Source of the DNA: Cadophora sp. MPI-SDFR-AT-0126
Lineage: Eukaryota; Ascomycota; Leotiomycetes; Helotiales; Ploettnerulaceae
DNA length: 64,000 bases
Direction: 5' to 3'
NCBI GenBank assembly: GCA_020747065.1
Contig: JAGMVK010000009.1
Coordinates: forward strand, 1,922,001-1,986,000
Positions within the stretch are counted from its first letter, which is position 1, and every line of letters starts with the position of its first letter. Shown one piece after another: positions 34,422 through 46,123 of the stretch. Below the pieces are notes generated by a model that saw only the letters and a program-made list of their open reading frames with translations, was not told where the DNA came from and did no database searches. The translations under genes and the position numbers were made by a program.

Positions 34422-36394
34422 CTCATGGGAGCGTGTTCGAAAGTGTGGGTGATTGCTTGTTTGTCGTGAATGGAAAGCAAACAATGGAAAATGAATGAAG
34501 ACGCTCTGCCCCCGAAGGAGCAAGACTGGATGAACCGAGATCGAACCTCAGTTTCAGAAGAACGGGGTGGTGGAGAAGAGAAACATTGATTGAGGTCGTG
34601 GTGTTGAGGCGGTTTGAGGAGAAGAGATGGGAGAGAAGTGGTTTGGACTAGTGTCGTTTTGTTGTTGTCGTTCGCGAGGTGTTTTGTAACTCGAGAATGT
34701 GGTTTGGTGGGCGACGGGCGGAAATGGGGTGTTTTGCGGCTCACTTTTCGAGAGAGCTTCTTATCAATGTCATGATGGCATGATAAGGATTTGCATTCAC
34801 TATTTGCATTTTTTTGCCTTAGAGAGGGGTGGATGGTGCAGGGCAGAGCAGCGCAGCGCTGTCTTGATAGAGTTCTCCGAGAGAGGGGAAGCAGGGACAG
34901 GACAAGAGCCTTGTATTATCCAGTGGACACTTCCTCGTCTGATCTAGTGCTACCATCTCATATACCTTGACCAATGTTTCTTCTTTCTGCTGATATGCAA
35001 GCTGGACTCGGACCCCTGTTTATGTAGCGTGGCAGTTGAATGGGGTATTACACAGAAGAGCACAAACTTATTCATCAGCAAGTATAGCCTCCTAAGAGCA
35101 AACCCTTGCATGTTTTATGCTTTGTACTCGGATCCCATCTGACATATCCCAAGCAGAAGGTGCTGTGCCATTCAACTTTGTCCCCTCTCCTCTTTACAGC
35201 AGTGCACTAGGCCCTTGAGTAACCAGATCCACCAGACCAATCTGGCCACCAACCAATCCAGCAAGCATATGAAATCCATGCCAGCTTCTCGATTGCACAG
35301 ACACAAACAACGCAGAAACCCAACAGTACACGAACCATGTCTAAGTCTCCAAGATCAAAGGTCCAAGCGGCATACTGTGAAGATCAATACATGTGGAGCC
35401 AACCATCCCACCGCATGTCGTGCCACCTCCCAGGCGCGCGACGATGATCTGCAAGTTCACTGTGCAAGGCACAGATGCGGCTTCCCGTTGCCGAGAAAGC
35501 CCCGTACAAGAAGCTTTATTTGGTTATAATAGCGATGGGTAAAGAGTAAAAGCTGTTTGATATGGTGGTATGCCGTTCATGCGCCTTCGTCTTCAGTCTT
35601 GGGGTTTTTGGTTCCGGGTTTGCGCATGCATGAGGAAGGAGAAAGAGAGAAGGCGGTGCTGGCTTCTGTCTAGCAATAGAGCATGGCAAGGACTAGGAAT
35701 ACGAACCCGATACTTCGACAGGAGATTGGCGAGTAATTGGCAACAGTTTGAAGCCCTGATGTAGATCATCAGACCAGTGTCTGTCTTCTAATCTTCGATA
35801 AGCCCGATGGCGTTATATCGAAGATCGCTCGTTGTGGCCGCTCGGTATTGATTATCCTTGTGTAATGTAGGCGTGATGTGTGCCATGTACAAATACCAAG
35901 CAGTGGACCAAGAAAGCCAGAGAATCAGAAATGCACGAACCCTTGTCATAATGTGATGAACATGTGACTGCATTGAGTATGTTGTGCACTTGCCATTGTT
36001 GGGCTTGGGTTTGTGTGAAGCATGAAAGGCTGTAAATGTGTGAGTGTGTGGGAGAGAAGCGGGGGAATGGTTGATGCATCGTGTCTTGACTCTTTATCTC
36101 GGTGCTAGATATTTGACCTCCATTGCAACTGTAGAATTGCTTTCTCCCCTACATAGACATGCCGTAGCAGTCCTAATTGCTGCGATCGAAATTTTCTATG
36201 GCTTCCACCCCGCAAGCTTCGCAGTCTCCTTGCGAAAGATCTTCCCATGCCCCAGCAGTGCACTGCCATGCCTGCTTGCTTTATTTGCTCATGTGTTGTT
36301 TCATTTTGCAACCCAAAAAACTCCATTGCTATGCCCAATCCATGAATAGGATCCGTTTTGTATCTCAGCCCCGTGTCCGCAAATTCAAAGACCC
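34422..36394. other. 2-kb intergenic region
   Basis: This holds the promoter and leader of the rhodopsin-like gene and the 3' flank of the HYPK gene. Short ORFs only; nothing is recognised. Confidence 0.4.
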
Positions 36395-37264
36395 TCAAGC
36401 TGGTGTGATGTATGCCCTCAGAGCCGCTTCGGCGTTGCCATCGTGAAGTTTCAGTAGGTCTGTTGCTTTGGGCTTCGAGAGTTCTAGCTCGTCGATCTGT
36501 AGAGAGGGACGTTAGGAGATGATATTAAAAAGTGATGGAGAAAATGATGAAAGCACCAATTCATATAGTAGGAACTGCTCGAAAGAAGACACCTCGATGT
36601 TTTTCAGAGGGTTCCTTGCATTCTGAAAATGAGAAAGAATAAAACGCTCTGCAAGTTACCCCAAGGAGAGATAACTCTGGTGCTGGAATGAGGGGTAGTG
36701 CAATGCTTCTGCAGACCCGATTGAAGCTGACGGAGCTGGAATAAATCATAATGTTCCTCACAAGCACTCAAGACTGCTAGCAGATAATAGGTAGAAATTT
36801 TTTGCAATAGGAGAGAGCATTTTAGTCTGCAGTAATGATTGCAACTTGCATAATACCCCTCCAGACCGAATTGCAATCACCGAGCTACGCAAGAGCGCAA
36901 ACTTTTCTCTTTGTACAGAATGATTATTCCGTGAAAGTGGATGCAACGAGATGTCCAATTGACTTACCAACAAAGTGACGTCTGCTGGAACAACCTTGAC
37001 CGTCTTCTTCACCACTTTCTGCTCGTCCTTCTTCGCAGCTATGCCATTTGTAGCCCCCGCGCCCCCTAATCTCTCCATCGCCTTCCTAACAGCCTCCTGA
37101 TCAACATCTTTGCCCGCCGACTCGTCGTCTCTAGGTGTATCGAGGGAGGAGAGGGCTGCCGCTGCCTTTCTGTCTTCGGCAGACTTCGCAACGGCTGGGA
37201 TCTCGTCGTCGACATCGCCTGTTGTTGCGCCTTCGACAATGGTAGGGGGTTGTGCTTCTGCCAT
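36395..37264 (-). CDS. HYPK-like UBA protein (NatA-associated chaperone)
   Basis: Two exons, 37264-36968 and 36496-36395, give 132 aa. The N-terminal half is acidic and disordered (MAEAQPPTIVEG...), then RKAMERLGGAG and a Lys-rich link lead to VVPADVTLL. The second exon continues with IDELELSKPKATDLLKLHDG and ends NAEAALRAYITPA, completing a UBA/NAC-alpha-type domain. This is the arrangement of Huntingtin-interacting protein K, which binds the NatA N-terminal acetyltransferase and ribosomes. The joining intron is 471 nt, far longer than any other here, but both junctions are canonical (GTAAGT, CTACAG) and the joined domain is exactly as expected. It is divergent from the DAHP synthase gene. 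Confidence 0.88.
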
Positions 37265-37691
37265 TGTGATAGAGGAATGGAGTTTGATTGTTGATTCCTC
37301 TTTGGGGGACTTCGTGAACAGGAGGATGGTATAAAGACAGGAGATGTCAAGTGAGGACGTCAGAATTAGCAACTTTTGGTGGGGGCCGCTGGATCAAGAA
37401 TGAAGTTTGGGACCTAACCCTGTCGGAACAACACCGATGTCCACTAGAATAATTCATTAAAGCAGCGTCAACAGGGCGGCGTGGATTGATCCCTGCCGAC
37501 TCGCTTGCCCACAAATGACTCTATTCTGAAGTTGACGTTCTTTCTCGAGCATCAAACTGTGAAATGTTCTCAAATTGACATTTTGGTTCAATCGCCCCCA
37601 GATCTTTGTCCTAATATCTTTTTCTTGCTCCAGCATCTTTCACTACATCAATTGCATCCCAATCTTCTTTTGCAACCTTCAAGAAAACACA
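37265..37691. promoter_or_regulatory. Divergent promoter of HYPK-like and DAHP synthase genes
   Basis: 427 bp. A TGACTC element at 37516-37521 matches the core of Gcn4/CpcA sites that mediate general amino-acid control; it lies about 170 bp before the DAHP synthase start. The stretch before the start codon is pyrimidine-rich, as in strong fungal leaders. Confidence 0.5.
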
Positions 37692-39227
37692 ATGGCACAC
37701 CTCAATGGCCCCACCAAGTCCACTGACTCAATCACGAACCCTCCATGGACTCCCAGCTCCTGGAATAGCAAACCCATCAAGCAAGACGCCATTTACGAAG
37801 ACCGCAAAAGCGTGGAGAAGTCCCTGTCAAAGCTAGAACGCCTCCCTCCCATCGTCACGCCCACCGAAATTGAGAAATTAAAGGCCAGTTTGCGGGATGT
37901 GGCCCTCGGCAAGGCATTTCTCCTCCAAGGAGGTGACTGCGCAGAACTCTTCGACTACTGCGAGGAGAATGCCATTGAGTCCAAAATCAAGTTGCTTCTA
38001 CAGATGAGTTTGGTGCTCATTTGGGGTTCCAACAAGCCGGTGGTCAGGATCGCGAGAATGGCTGGCCAATATGCCAAGCCGAGATCCAGTCCTACCGAGC
38101 TTGTTGACGGTGTTGAGACTCCGTCTTTCAGAGGGGATATCTTGAATGGGTATGAAGTTGGTGACAGGGCTCTTGACCCTACGCGTCTTGTCAGGTGAGC
38201 AGTCCCTCCTCAGCAACTCCTAATTCCTGCTTTCTGGTCCTATCGCCCTCAATCCTCCAGACCTTCCCCAGCTGACTTCAACAGTGCTTACTTCCATTCC
38301 GCGAGCACCTTGAACTTCATTCGAGGCTCGATCGGATCTGGAATCGCTGATCTCCATCGTCCTCTCGATTGGGGTCTTGGTCATGTACGAGATCCAGAAC
38401 TGCAAACTAAATACTCCAACATTGTCTCCTCCATCACCGACTCTCTTCGCTTCATGAGAACAGTCGGCGCAGATACAGCAGGTCAGCTTCAAACCGTAGA
38501 CCTCTTCACAAGTCACGAAGGTCTTCTTCTCGAATACGAACAGCGTCTCACCAGACTTCTCAGGAATCCCACAAAGTCTCTCGACTCTTCACGTGCTTCC
38601 AACACAACAGTAGATGATACAAAGTCTTACTACAACACCTCTGCTCACTTCCTCTGGGTTGGAGACCGTACAAGGCAAATCGATGGTGCTCACATTGAAT
38701 ACTTCCGCGGCATTGCAAACCCAATAGGTGTCAAGATTGGCCCAACAACATCTCCATCCGACCTCCTCGCCCTCCTCCGCACCCTCAACCCTTCAATTGA
38801 GGTCGGCAAGATCACACTTATCACCAGATACGGCGCTTCAAAAGTCAGATCACTACTCCCAACGCACATCAAGACAGTCGAAGGTAGCGAGTACGCTCGC
38901 AGCGTGGTCTGGCAATGCGATCCCATGCACGGCAATACAAGATCAACCTCCACTGGCATCAAAACCAGGCAATTTACCGACATTCTATCAGAGCTACAAG
39001 AGACTCTCGCTATCCACAAGGAAGAAGGAAGCTACCTCGGTGGAGTCCATCTTGAGCTGACTGGAGAAGCCGTCACTGAATGCACTGGTGGCAGCGAAGG
39101 TCTCAAAGAAGATGATCTCTCCCTCAATTACACCAGCTTCTGCGACCCTAGACTCAATGAGAAGCAAGCTCTTGAGTTGGCCTTCTTGATTGCCGGCCAT
39201 TATCGAGGCGAGGAGAAGCAACTGTAG
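37692..39227 (+). CDS. Class II DAHP synthase (3-deoxy-D-arabino-heptulosonate 7-phosphate synthase)
   Basis: Exons 37692-38194 and 38285-39227 give 481 aa. The class II (plant-type) signatures are clear: LQGGDCAELF with the metal-ligand Cys, RIARMAGQYAKPRS, FRGDILNG, SAYFHSASTLNF across the intron, TSHEGLLLEYE, HFLWVGDRTRQ, GVKIGPT, LITRYGASKV and VWQCDPMHGNT. The enzyme condenses phosphoenolpyruvate with erythrose 4-phosphate, the first step of the shikimate pathway to aromatic amino acids. Fungi often have both class I and class II forms; the class II enzyme is usually tied to secondary or basal aromatic supply. The ATG at 37692 sits in AACACAATGG, a good fungal context. A CpcA-like TGACTC lies upstream. 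Confidence 0.95.
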
Positions 39228-39696
39228 AGCACAAGTCAGCTGACTGGTCGCGTCTTTCTGCCTGATTTTCGAAGATGAACTTTTGTTTTGCTCCCCACCT
39301 TCGAGTAGTTTCTTTCTACACTTCACCAACATGGCCACAACTTGATCTTCTCCCACTACCATCTTCCCCATCGCTTGCAACATCTACTCTATCATCATCG
39401 TCGTACCTGTGCTTGCTTTCCCCCTCGCACATTATTATATCTTCTTCATCATACCCTTCAATATCACTCCTCCTGCACAAATATCTTCTTGCTATTTTTC
39501 AGCGTCTACTTGCAGTTCAGCCTGCACCTTCCCAGCACTACTCAGGACATCAAACATGCTTGGAATCGAGAGATTTCCTCGCTCACAATCACATCGCGCG
39601 TCCGTTTTTGTCCTGTTGTTGGCACTTGCACGATTTGAAAGTTCAAGTCTCTTTCAGTTTTCTGGGCTCCGTTCAGTGTTCATGAAAGTACTCTAG
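39228..39696. other. Intergenic, pyrimidine-rich
   Basis: The 3' flank of DAHP synthase passes into a long C/T-rich stretch (about 39300-39540) that looks like a fungal promoter/leader. A 47-codon ATG frame at 39556 ends at 39696. Confidence 0.4.
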
Positions 39697-40051
39697 ATGA
39701 AGTTTCTCTTGAATCACAAACAGCCAAGACCGCCCACCCCAGAGACAATTGTCTCAAGTGGTCTTAGGGTGTGCAATCGTTACTTTGACGCGCTCAGCTC
39801 GAGGCGCTTCTCGCTTCACCCGACACAATACCTCGAAGCTGAACACCTCGAAAACCACAAGTCGATCTGCAATCACACCCGCAACCTCGCATATGATTTC
39901 TACCTCTTCTGTACTGTTATAGCATCAATTGATCTCTTTGGTAAGTAATTCCGCTCTGTAGCCGCTGAACACTTGCTTATCATTGTCAGCCTCGAAACAG
40001 ATTTCGAGGCCCCCTCCTCACCTGCAAGACGATAGAAGGTCACTCCTCTAA
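39697..40051 (+). CDS. Small spliced orphan ORF (101 aa candidate)
   Basis: Exon 39697-39940 begins at ATG (MKFLLNHKQPRPP) and stops exactly at a GTAAGT donor; the next acceptor, TTGTCAG at 39989, resumes the frame to a TAA at 40051. The predicted protein has no recognised domain. It is preceded by a C/T-rich leader. The clean donor at the end of an 81-codon open exon argues for a real transcript, but a non-coding spliced RNA cannot be ruled out. Confidence 0.4.
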
Positions 40052-40602
40052 GTCCTGGCCATCTCTTTCTCAACACCGTACTGCAGCAGGAATCACAATG
40101 CCTCCAGCAGACTTTGCCAACCCTTTGCCCTTTTTCAAGTAACAAAACGCGCTTCAGCCCCCAGCAAAGCTGTCTCTCTCCCAGAGAGGGGGAAAATAAT
40201 TTCTTCGACATTATACTGTAAGCTTCCTTCCATCTTCCCTCGCAGATAATCTTCCCCTCTTCTTCATTTTCATGAATGACAACCCATATTATGCTTCCCC
40301 ATCTTTCAAGAGTGATTGCGGTGCGCGATTTGATACTTTCTCGATCCTAGTTTTGACATCTCACCCTGACCACTATTGCCGTATCTCGTCACCCTGAACT
40401 ACCCTTGATCCGCACAAGCTAATCGACACCTCTTCAACCCCCCAAAGACGATGATGCTCGTTGTCTACTTCATCCCAACCCGGCTGCTGCAGCTCCGATG
40501 GTCCACTACACCATGAGAGCAGTCCAGCTTTGAGCTTCAATCCAGCTGCACAATCGGCTCAGCGACTAGGCAGCTGACGTTCTACATGCCCTCTAAACTC
40601 TC
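40052..40602. other. Intergenic, C/T-rich
   Basis: This region lies between two small orphan candidates. Its composition is pyrimidine-rich like a leader; there are no motifs. Confidence 0.35.
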
Positions 40603-41053
40603 ATGGTCCTGCGAGGATGCTGGAAAGCTTGGTATGTCACCCTTTCAATCTGCTTCCTGACCTGACTACTGATAGCTTATGGCCAGAAGTCTTGCAGTCT
40701 ACACCAGATATCGCATCCCTGAAGTCTTCTATCCCATGCTCATCTTGCAAACTTTCAGAGCCCGGAGGCACAAAACTCACTCAGGCTATGGTCTGGAAAC
40801 ATGTTCGAGCGCACTATTATGCTCGTGGCTTTGCTTCAGTCCTGATCCACTTATTGGAAGATTGGTATGTCCCCAAAAACTAAACATTCCTGGAGCAAAT
40901 CTCTAGCATATGACTGACACCAGAAACAGGTCGCACTGGCCGTATCCGCAACATAGATACAGTCCTATCGACCAAATTCCCTTTAAGCAGGAGCATGCTG
41001 TGCGCATCAAGCCCATCAAGATCATTAAGATCCTTGTGGCTGCGTTCGAGTAG
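40603..41053 (+). CDS. Small spliced orphan gene (113 aa candidate)
   Basis: Three exons, 40603-40631, 40676-40864 and 40930-41053. Both introns are textbook: GTATGT donors, ACTGAT and ATGACTGAC branch sites, TAG and CAG acceptors, and phases 2 and 2 that close exactly. An in-frame TAA precedes the ATG (MVLRGCWKAC). The product has a cysteine pair (IPCSSCKL), a Trp/His-rich middle (EDWSHWPYPQHR) and an Ile/Lys-rich end (RIKPIKIIKILVAAFE). I recognise no family. Three independently agreeing splice and frame constraints make this the best supported of the orphans in this stretch. Confidence 0.5.
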
Positions 41054-41373
41054 CAAACCTCGACGACTCTGCTTGTGAGTGACTACTTCGTCCCCGACTC
41101 ACTGCGAATTCAGCAGCTGACTTCTCTCTTGCAGACTCCGAACTCCTCATGCAGCATCTTTCAATAGCGCCAACAGTTCCCGGTCAAAGTCCTGGTCCTT
41201 GACACACCTAGTCAAGTGCATGCAGCTCCCCAGAGGAAATCCCCGCTTCTGTACTTTTTCCACCGTTGAATTATATCAGCGCTGACGATTTTCTTTTCGA
41301 CAACAACACCGGCGCACAACTACCATAAACTGGACAACGATCGACCGAACGGCGGCTTTCTGTTACGGAGGGG
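41054..41373. other. Intergenic with an intron-like segment
   Basis: A GTGAGT...GCTGAC...TTGCAG intron-like segment (about 41071-41136) suggests that spliced transcription continues past the previous stop. No frame can be followed through it. Confidence 0.3.
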
Positions 41374-41749
41374 ATGGAGGCGTTTAGTCATCTCGTTTTG
41401 ATGGAGCAATACGCCGAAAGCGAGACAAACGGGCGGCTAGACCCCTCCATTCTGTTCGTGACAGACACACCAATGCTAATAACCAGGACGATCTGTTGTT
41501 CACCACTCCACAGCTCTGTGCATTCCTCAACAAGTACCAAAGGCACAATGCTGTAAGTAAGCATGTAACCCCCAAACTGCCAAACGTGAATACTGATATG
41601 TATACTGCAGCACAATGTCTTCTGACGCACCAGCTCATAGCCATCTAGGCTACCCTAGCCGTAAGTCGAATTCCCTTCAGCGGGTAATCATTTGCTAATA
41701 TTCCATTTCCACAGACTGGTTTTGGTGTGTTCTGGTGGCGAGTATCTAG
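41374..41749 (+). CDS. Small spliced orphan ORF (87 aa candidate)
   Basis: Exons 41374-41552, 41611-41660 and 41715-41749. Both donors are GTAAGT, the acceptors are CTGCAG and CCACAG, and phases 2 and 1 close to a TAG. The start reads MEAFSHLVLMEQYAESETNG; the end is hydrophobic (HWFWCVLVASI). No domain is known. It could be coding or a spliced non-coding RNA. Confidence 0.4.
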
Positions 41750-42755
41750 CACAGAGGTCAATTTGGCGGCGGACCTTTTGCACCTTGCACGGTTAGTCCT
41801 TTTTCAGTCTTCTTTGGCTTCTCCACTTCGGCACTGTTTTGTCCATCCTTACCTTACCTTCTTCCAAGCCATCAAGTTTCAAGGCTTGTGTCTCAGCTGG
41901 CGGCATTGATATCCTCCCATCACCCCATCTGCTGCAAGCCTTGTATCTTTCCCCAAGACCCATCTTATTTCGCGACAATTGTCGTGTTTGCACAAATTTT
42001 CCCCTTCTCATCATGGCCTTTGCATTTTTCGCGCTCCTCCAGCGATCAAGATAAACATCACAAGCAGAGGTCCACTTCTCCAGTAGCCATCATCACTGAG
42101 ACCTACCTTTCATTTGCTATCTCGTCCCCCAAATGCATTCCTCCCCGATATCTAAACACTGGATACCTTAAGTTGTTTCGTTTGCTCCGTGTTCCGTTGC
42201 ATTGTCTTCCCAAATGCCATTCAATACTCCATAGCCAGCAAATTCAGGGCCTACTCAAATTTTGCACAACATGTTGTCTACAGGCCAGTGCCAGCATCTC
42301 GACTCCCCTGAGCTTCCCCTTCATCCCTAAGGGTCTCTTGCGTCCCCGAGCCTGTATATTGTCTGGTATCCAGCTCAGTTCCAGTTCACCTCCGCTGGCA
42401 TAGACGTTCGCATGGCTGGCCGCCCTGCTCGATTTGTCACTCTGATCCTCCCCTGTTCGCTTGCTCATTATATCTGGATCTGCTCTGCCTGCTCACCGTC
42501 CCTGGGTCTTGCAAATCCTCTGTATCATGGCAACATCTCTTCTGTCCACATATTGCCCCAGAATAACCTGCTAACTCATTATGATCATGAAGATCTCCGA
42601 ACCTCTGAAGCTGTGTGAAGAATTCAGGTGTAGAGCCATCCGACTGGTGGAGAGAAGGGGTATGGTCGACGATGACGTGTTTTCGAGGAAGATAGTATTC
42701 AGAAATTAGTCACTCAGGTATTTTTCGTTCTTTTCAATGGCCGATTTGATGCTGA
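41750..42755. other. 1-kb stretch without a supported gene
   Basis: Only short frames occur here, several overlapping on opposite strands. Nothing is recognised. Confidence 0.35.
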
Positions 42756-43193
42756 CTAGCTGGTATAGTACACGAGATCTCCAGAACCTAGCTCTCTCAA
42801 ACCATCTACCACTGTCAGTAAGCTACCACCATCTGGAGAGAAACTCACATCTGACGCCCAGATCGAAGGATCCGACGGCTCGATCCCTCTCGATCCTAGA
42901 TCTCAATGTCAGATTATCAGTCATGGAATGACAAGGAATATCTTACGATCCCTAACCTCCCTCACGACGCCGACAACACGTCTCCAAACCCTCCTAACCT
43001 TCCAATGAAGGCGCCAGAACTGGTGCTCTCCTCGCACTACAACATGGACATACAATTGCTCCCACACCTGATCTGGCTCCCTGCCCATGATCCAGAAGAT
43101 CAGCTTGATGATGGCGAAGAGGACTCTGCCAAGCAGGAAGCGCTTGAGGAAGAGGAGGATGGCTTGTAGCCCAGGGATGAGGGGTATCATTGT
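42756..43193 (-). CDS. Small membrane protein candidate (128 aa, possibly longer)
   Basis: Exon 43193-42947 starts at ATG (MIPLIPGLQAILLFLKRFLL) and ends at a GTAAGA donor; the acceptor CTAG at 42896 resumes the frame to TAG at 42756. The intron has a TGACTGATAATCTGAC branch region. The frame also stays open upstream to 43328 with a Thr-rich and a six-Pro segment, so the true start may be further 5' in another exon. One strong hydrophobic segment (GRVLFAIIKLIFWIMG) and an Arg/Trp-rich stretch (HWKVRRVWRRVVGVV) follow. No family is recognised. Both frame and splicing favour this strand over the overlapping + frame at 42906-43169. Confidence 0.5.
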
Positions 43194-45406
43194 TGTGGTA
43201 GTGGCGGTGGTTTGCTTGATTGGTGTTGAGTTTGTGGTTGTGGTGCTGATTTGAGGTGTGGTTTGGCGACGTGGAGGTGGAGGTGGAGGTGAACGAGCTC
43301 TCCACGCTAGCGCGATTCCTCCCAAGGTCTGACCCCTTACTATCCCCAGCAGCCTACCTTACTCACATGACTGACTGATTATTCGAAAAGATGCCCTTTG
43401 AAAGATACTGGGACTTCAACTGGCTTTGAGCTTGAATCTTAGACTCTGAGATTGAGATCTGCAGCAGAAAGGATCTCAGATAGCCGCACGAAGACTTGTC
43501 TACTAAGGATAAGAACTTCGAATGAAGAAGATCACATGCTCTGCAACAGGTCTCAGGCGGCGGTGATCTTCGAAAGATAATTCAAAACCGCGAAATCTGC
43601 TGGATCTCGGTCGTAGATGAGTATGAGACATTGGGCTGGGAAAGAACGTTCTGGTGTACTGTTTGTCCATGGGTTTGCACACACACCCCAGGTCTTTAGA
43701 ACAAGCTTGAAGTTTTTCGATGTCTTTGGCTTGTTTGAAGTTGCTAACGGATAGCAGATCAGGAGAACGTTCTCAAAATCATTCATGCTGCTGTTACGCA
43801 CTAAAGATGTCTTAAACGCGTCTGTCTAGTACTGTCTTCATGAGGTTGAAACGTCCTCGCTTAGCTCGAAAGCGGCTTTGTTGCGGCCCAGTGTCCTTTC
43901 TGCGCTGTATCAAACATGGCAAACTACCGAGTTGTAAAATTCAGGTTCTGAAGTGTGTGAACGCCCTATTGGGGAGTTCCCAGTCAAAGAACTTCGATTG
44001 CAGGTAAGTTTACAGTTCTTCCGGTTTGGACGCCTGTCTAATTCTTCTAACAGCAAGGAGATGGGGTCCCGGCTCGAAAGCAGACGATCAGGCAAACGAG
44101 CTCTTTGATGCTAATTTTTTTTATCAAGGATGGATGAGAGGGAAGGGTCCATTGGCAGGAGTGGCTCGGAGGATGGCCAGGAGAAAGCTCCGATTCAGGC
44201 TTAGTTGTCCAATGTTTCGCGGTAAGTGGTCTCTTTCCTCTCCTTTCTTTGACCTCTGTCTAATGCGTGTCGTCAGTATGAACGTGAGTCATTTCTGGCA
44301 GCGATTAACAAAAACTTGCCCATGGACTTTCCAGTCCTGAAGGACATCTTATGTCTTCCATGAAACCCCCATCTCCTTGACGAGCCAAGAGGCTGGAAGT
44401 TACAACCTTTGAGAGCTTTCTGAGGAGTCAGCACACTCCAAGGATTTCAGAGAGAAGAACCCCTATGCAAATCTCAGCCTCAAGGTGAGCAATGATAAGA
44501 AGGTTATCAGGAGCATTGGTAGAGTGTGTTTAATTCTGCTCCCCAATCTCTCGGTGGTCTTCTTGTTGTTGGTTATCTTCAAGCTGAGATTGGTAGAGGG
44601 ATTCTTAGCTTTGATCTCCTTGGCTGTATTGACTCTTTAGATTTGCTACTCTAGACGATAAGCTAGGTGCTTCCGTTCCTAATCTGTCACTTTCTAAGGT
44701 CAACAAGAAGGACTGGTTTGTGTTATACTTTGTACAATAGATAAAGTTGCTGCTTTTAAGCACCACACCACTCCCTCACATACGATGTGGACAATGTGGA
44801 CAAGAGGACTATCTCAAGGTCTTCAAATATGCCTCCAGCATAACACACAAGGATGTTTACTTGTTCGCCGTGGACAAGTTCAGCGATATTGGGACCGCAG
44901 ACTTCTTCATTGCGACAAGGTAAGTTAGTTTCTCTGCTCCATCGTCATATTAATTACTAATCCATCATTACAGCCTTGCAGCCACCGATGAAAGTTCTTG
45001 AGCTCTCACATCTGCTACAGATTTGAAGCAATCATGAAAGTTCTATCTTTACGAGATGGTACGGTATTGTCGACCGCTTGCTTGGTTCTCGTAGCCCCAG
45101 ACCAAATCAAGGTCACAGTACTCATGGTTTACCTACATTTCCAAACAATTCGATGAATTCGAGCCATACCCTTACCTCACCAACCCAGGTCCCGGCTTGG
45201 CAATGTATTAAGGAAGGCAAGGGTAGTGGCCAGTTGGAGCTGGGAGGATGACACTGGCAACTAGGAGTGGGGTTTCCGGGAGCCGCGAATCGTGGTTGAT
45301 GTATTGTGTTGTATTGTACTTTAGCATGTGTGTTAGGAGTACCACTTTTCACTGGTGTGCAAGCTTGATGGTTTGTTGACTCTGCGAAAGAGTATGTTGA
45401 AGGACG
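43194..45406. other. 2.2-kb stretch with coding-like fragments
   Basis: A basic open segment at about 44079-44220 (GPLAGVARRMARRKLRFRL) is bounded by an acceptor (CTAACAG at 44053) and a GTAAGT donor, so it looks like an exon, but no start can be joined to it. Other GT/AG-like sites occur at 44480-45010 without a continuous frame. It may be a decayed or non-coding spliced transcript. Confidence 0.35.
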
Positions 45407-45802
45407 ATGACCTTCCGGTTCACAACTTTGCGCTTTCCTAGACAAGTACAACCAGGTAATTCGCGCCAAATTCCGATTGTTGATCGGGTAGCAGAAGCAG
45501 ATGGTCGATCTGAAGAACCAGCAAGCAGCACGGGACGAAAAGCTGCTGAGGAAGAGATACGGCCTCACCTGCAAAGCAGTCCGGAAGGACTTAAGCCTCC
45601 TCAACTGCCAGGTCCACCACCCGCAACCGCGCAGATTGTGAACAACGTCCCTGCAGCAGGTCCATCCAACCGCCCAACACAACCTCCTCAACTTTCAGGT
45701 CAACAAGTTGCAGTCGCGCAGCCTCAAGTCCCAGCAGCAGGTCCACAACCCACAGCCGCCCAGCCTCAAGTCCCTGTTACAGCCTGGATCACGCACCTCC
45801 AG

Positions 45803-45841
<39 letters not shown>

Positions 45842-46123
45842 AGCTCTCGTCGCCAACCCCCACGCCTTCTCCAGCACCCAAACATCCCAAACCGATTTCC
45901 CAACCGTCCCCAATACCACCTTCAAGGAGCACGTTCCGGCCTTCTGGCACAGGCTTCGAAAGTTGAGTTTACAATCGATCCAACAAGAGTTAGTACTTCC
46001 CACCTACTTCTTGAATAGATTTATACCTCTTTACAATTTGGAATTCTTAATCTGACGTTCTTTCTGTAGCTATTGCCATTCAGGAAAAGGGAGCGCTGTC
46101 AACCAGCCATAGCCAATGACTAA
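45407..46123 (+). CDS. Proline/glutamine-rich orphan protein with polyproline run
   Basis: Exons 45407-45988 and 46070-46123 give 211 aa. The ATG at 45407 is the first after an in-frame TGA. The intron has a GTTAGT donor, AATCTGAC branch and TTTCTGTAG acceptor, and the second exon completes LLPFRKRERCQPAIAND. The protein is disordered, with repeats of VPAAGP and AQPQVP, and a 13-codon polyproline run encoded by a 39-nt pure C tract (45803-45841). Because the tract is 39 nt, the frame before and after agree; any length change not divisible by three would shift the end. Function unknown; such proline-rich stretches often bind SH3/profilin or act as linkers. Confidence 0.5.
45803..45841 (+). repeat. 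39-nt poly-C homopolymer
   Basis: An uninterrupted run of 39 C residues lies inside the proline-rich ORF, the longest homopolymer in the window. It may vary in length between isolates, or its length may be a sequencing error. Confidence 0.9.

Noticed and set aside
43270..43292. GGAGGT microsatellite as a separate repeat feature
   Set aside because: It is only a few units and corresponds to the six-proline stretch on the minus strand; not worth a separate call.
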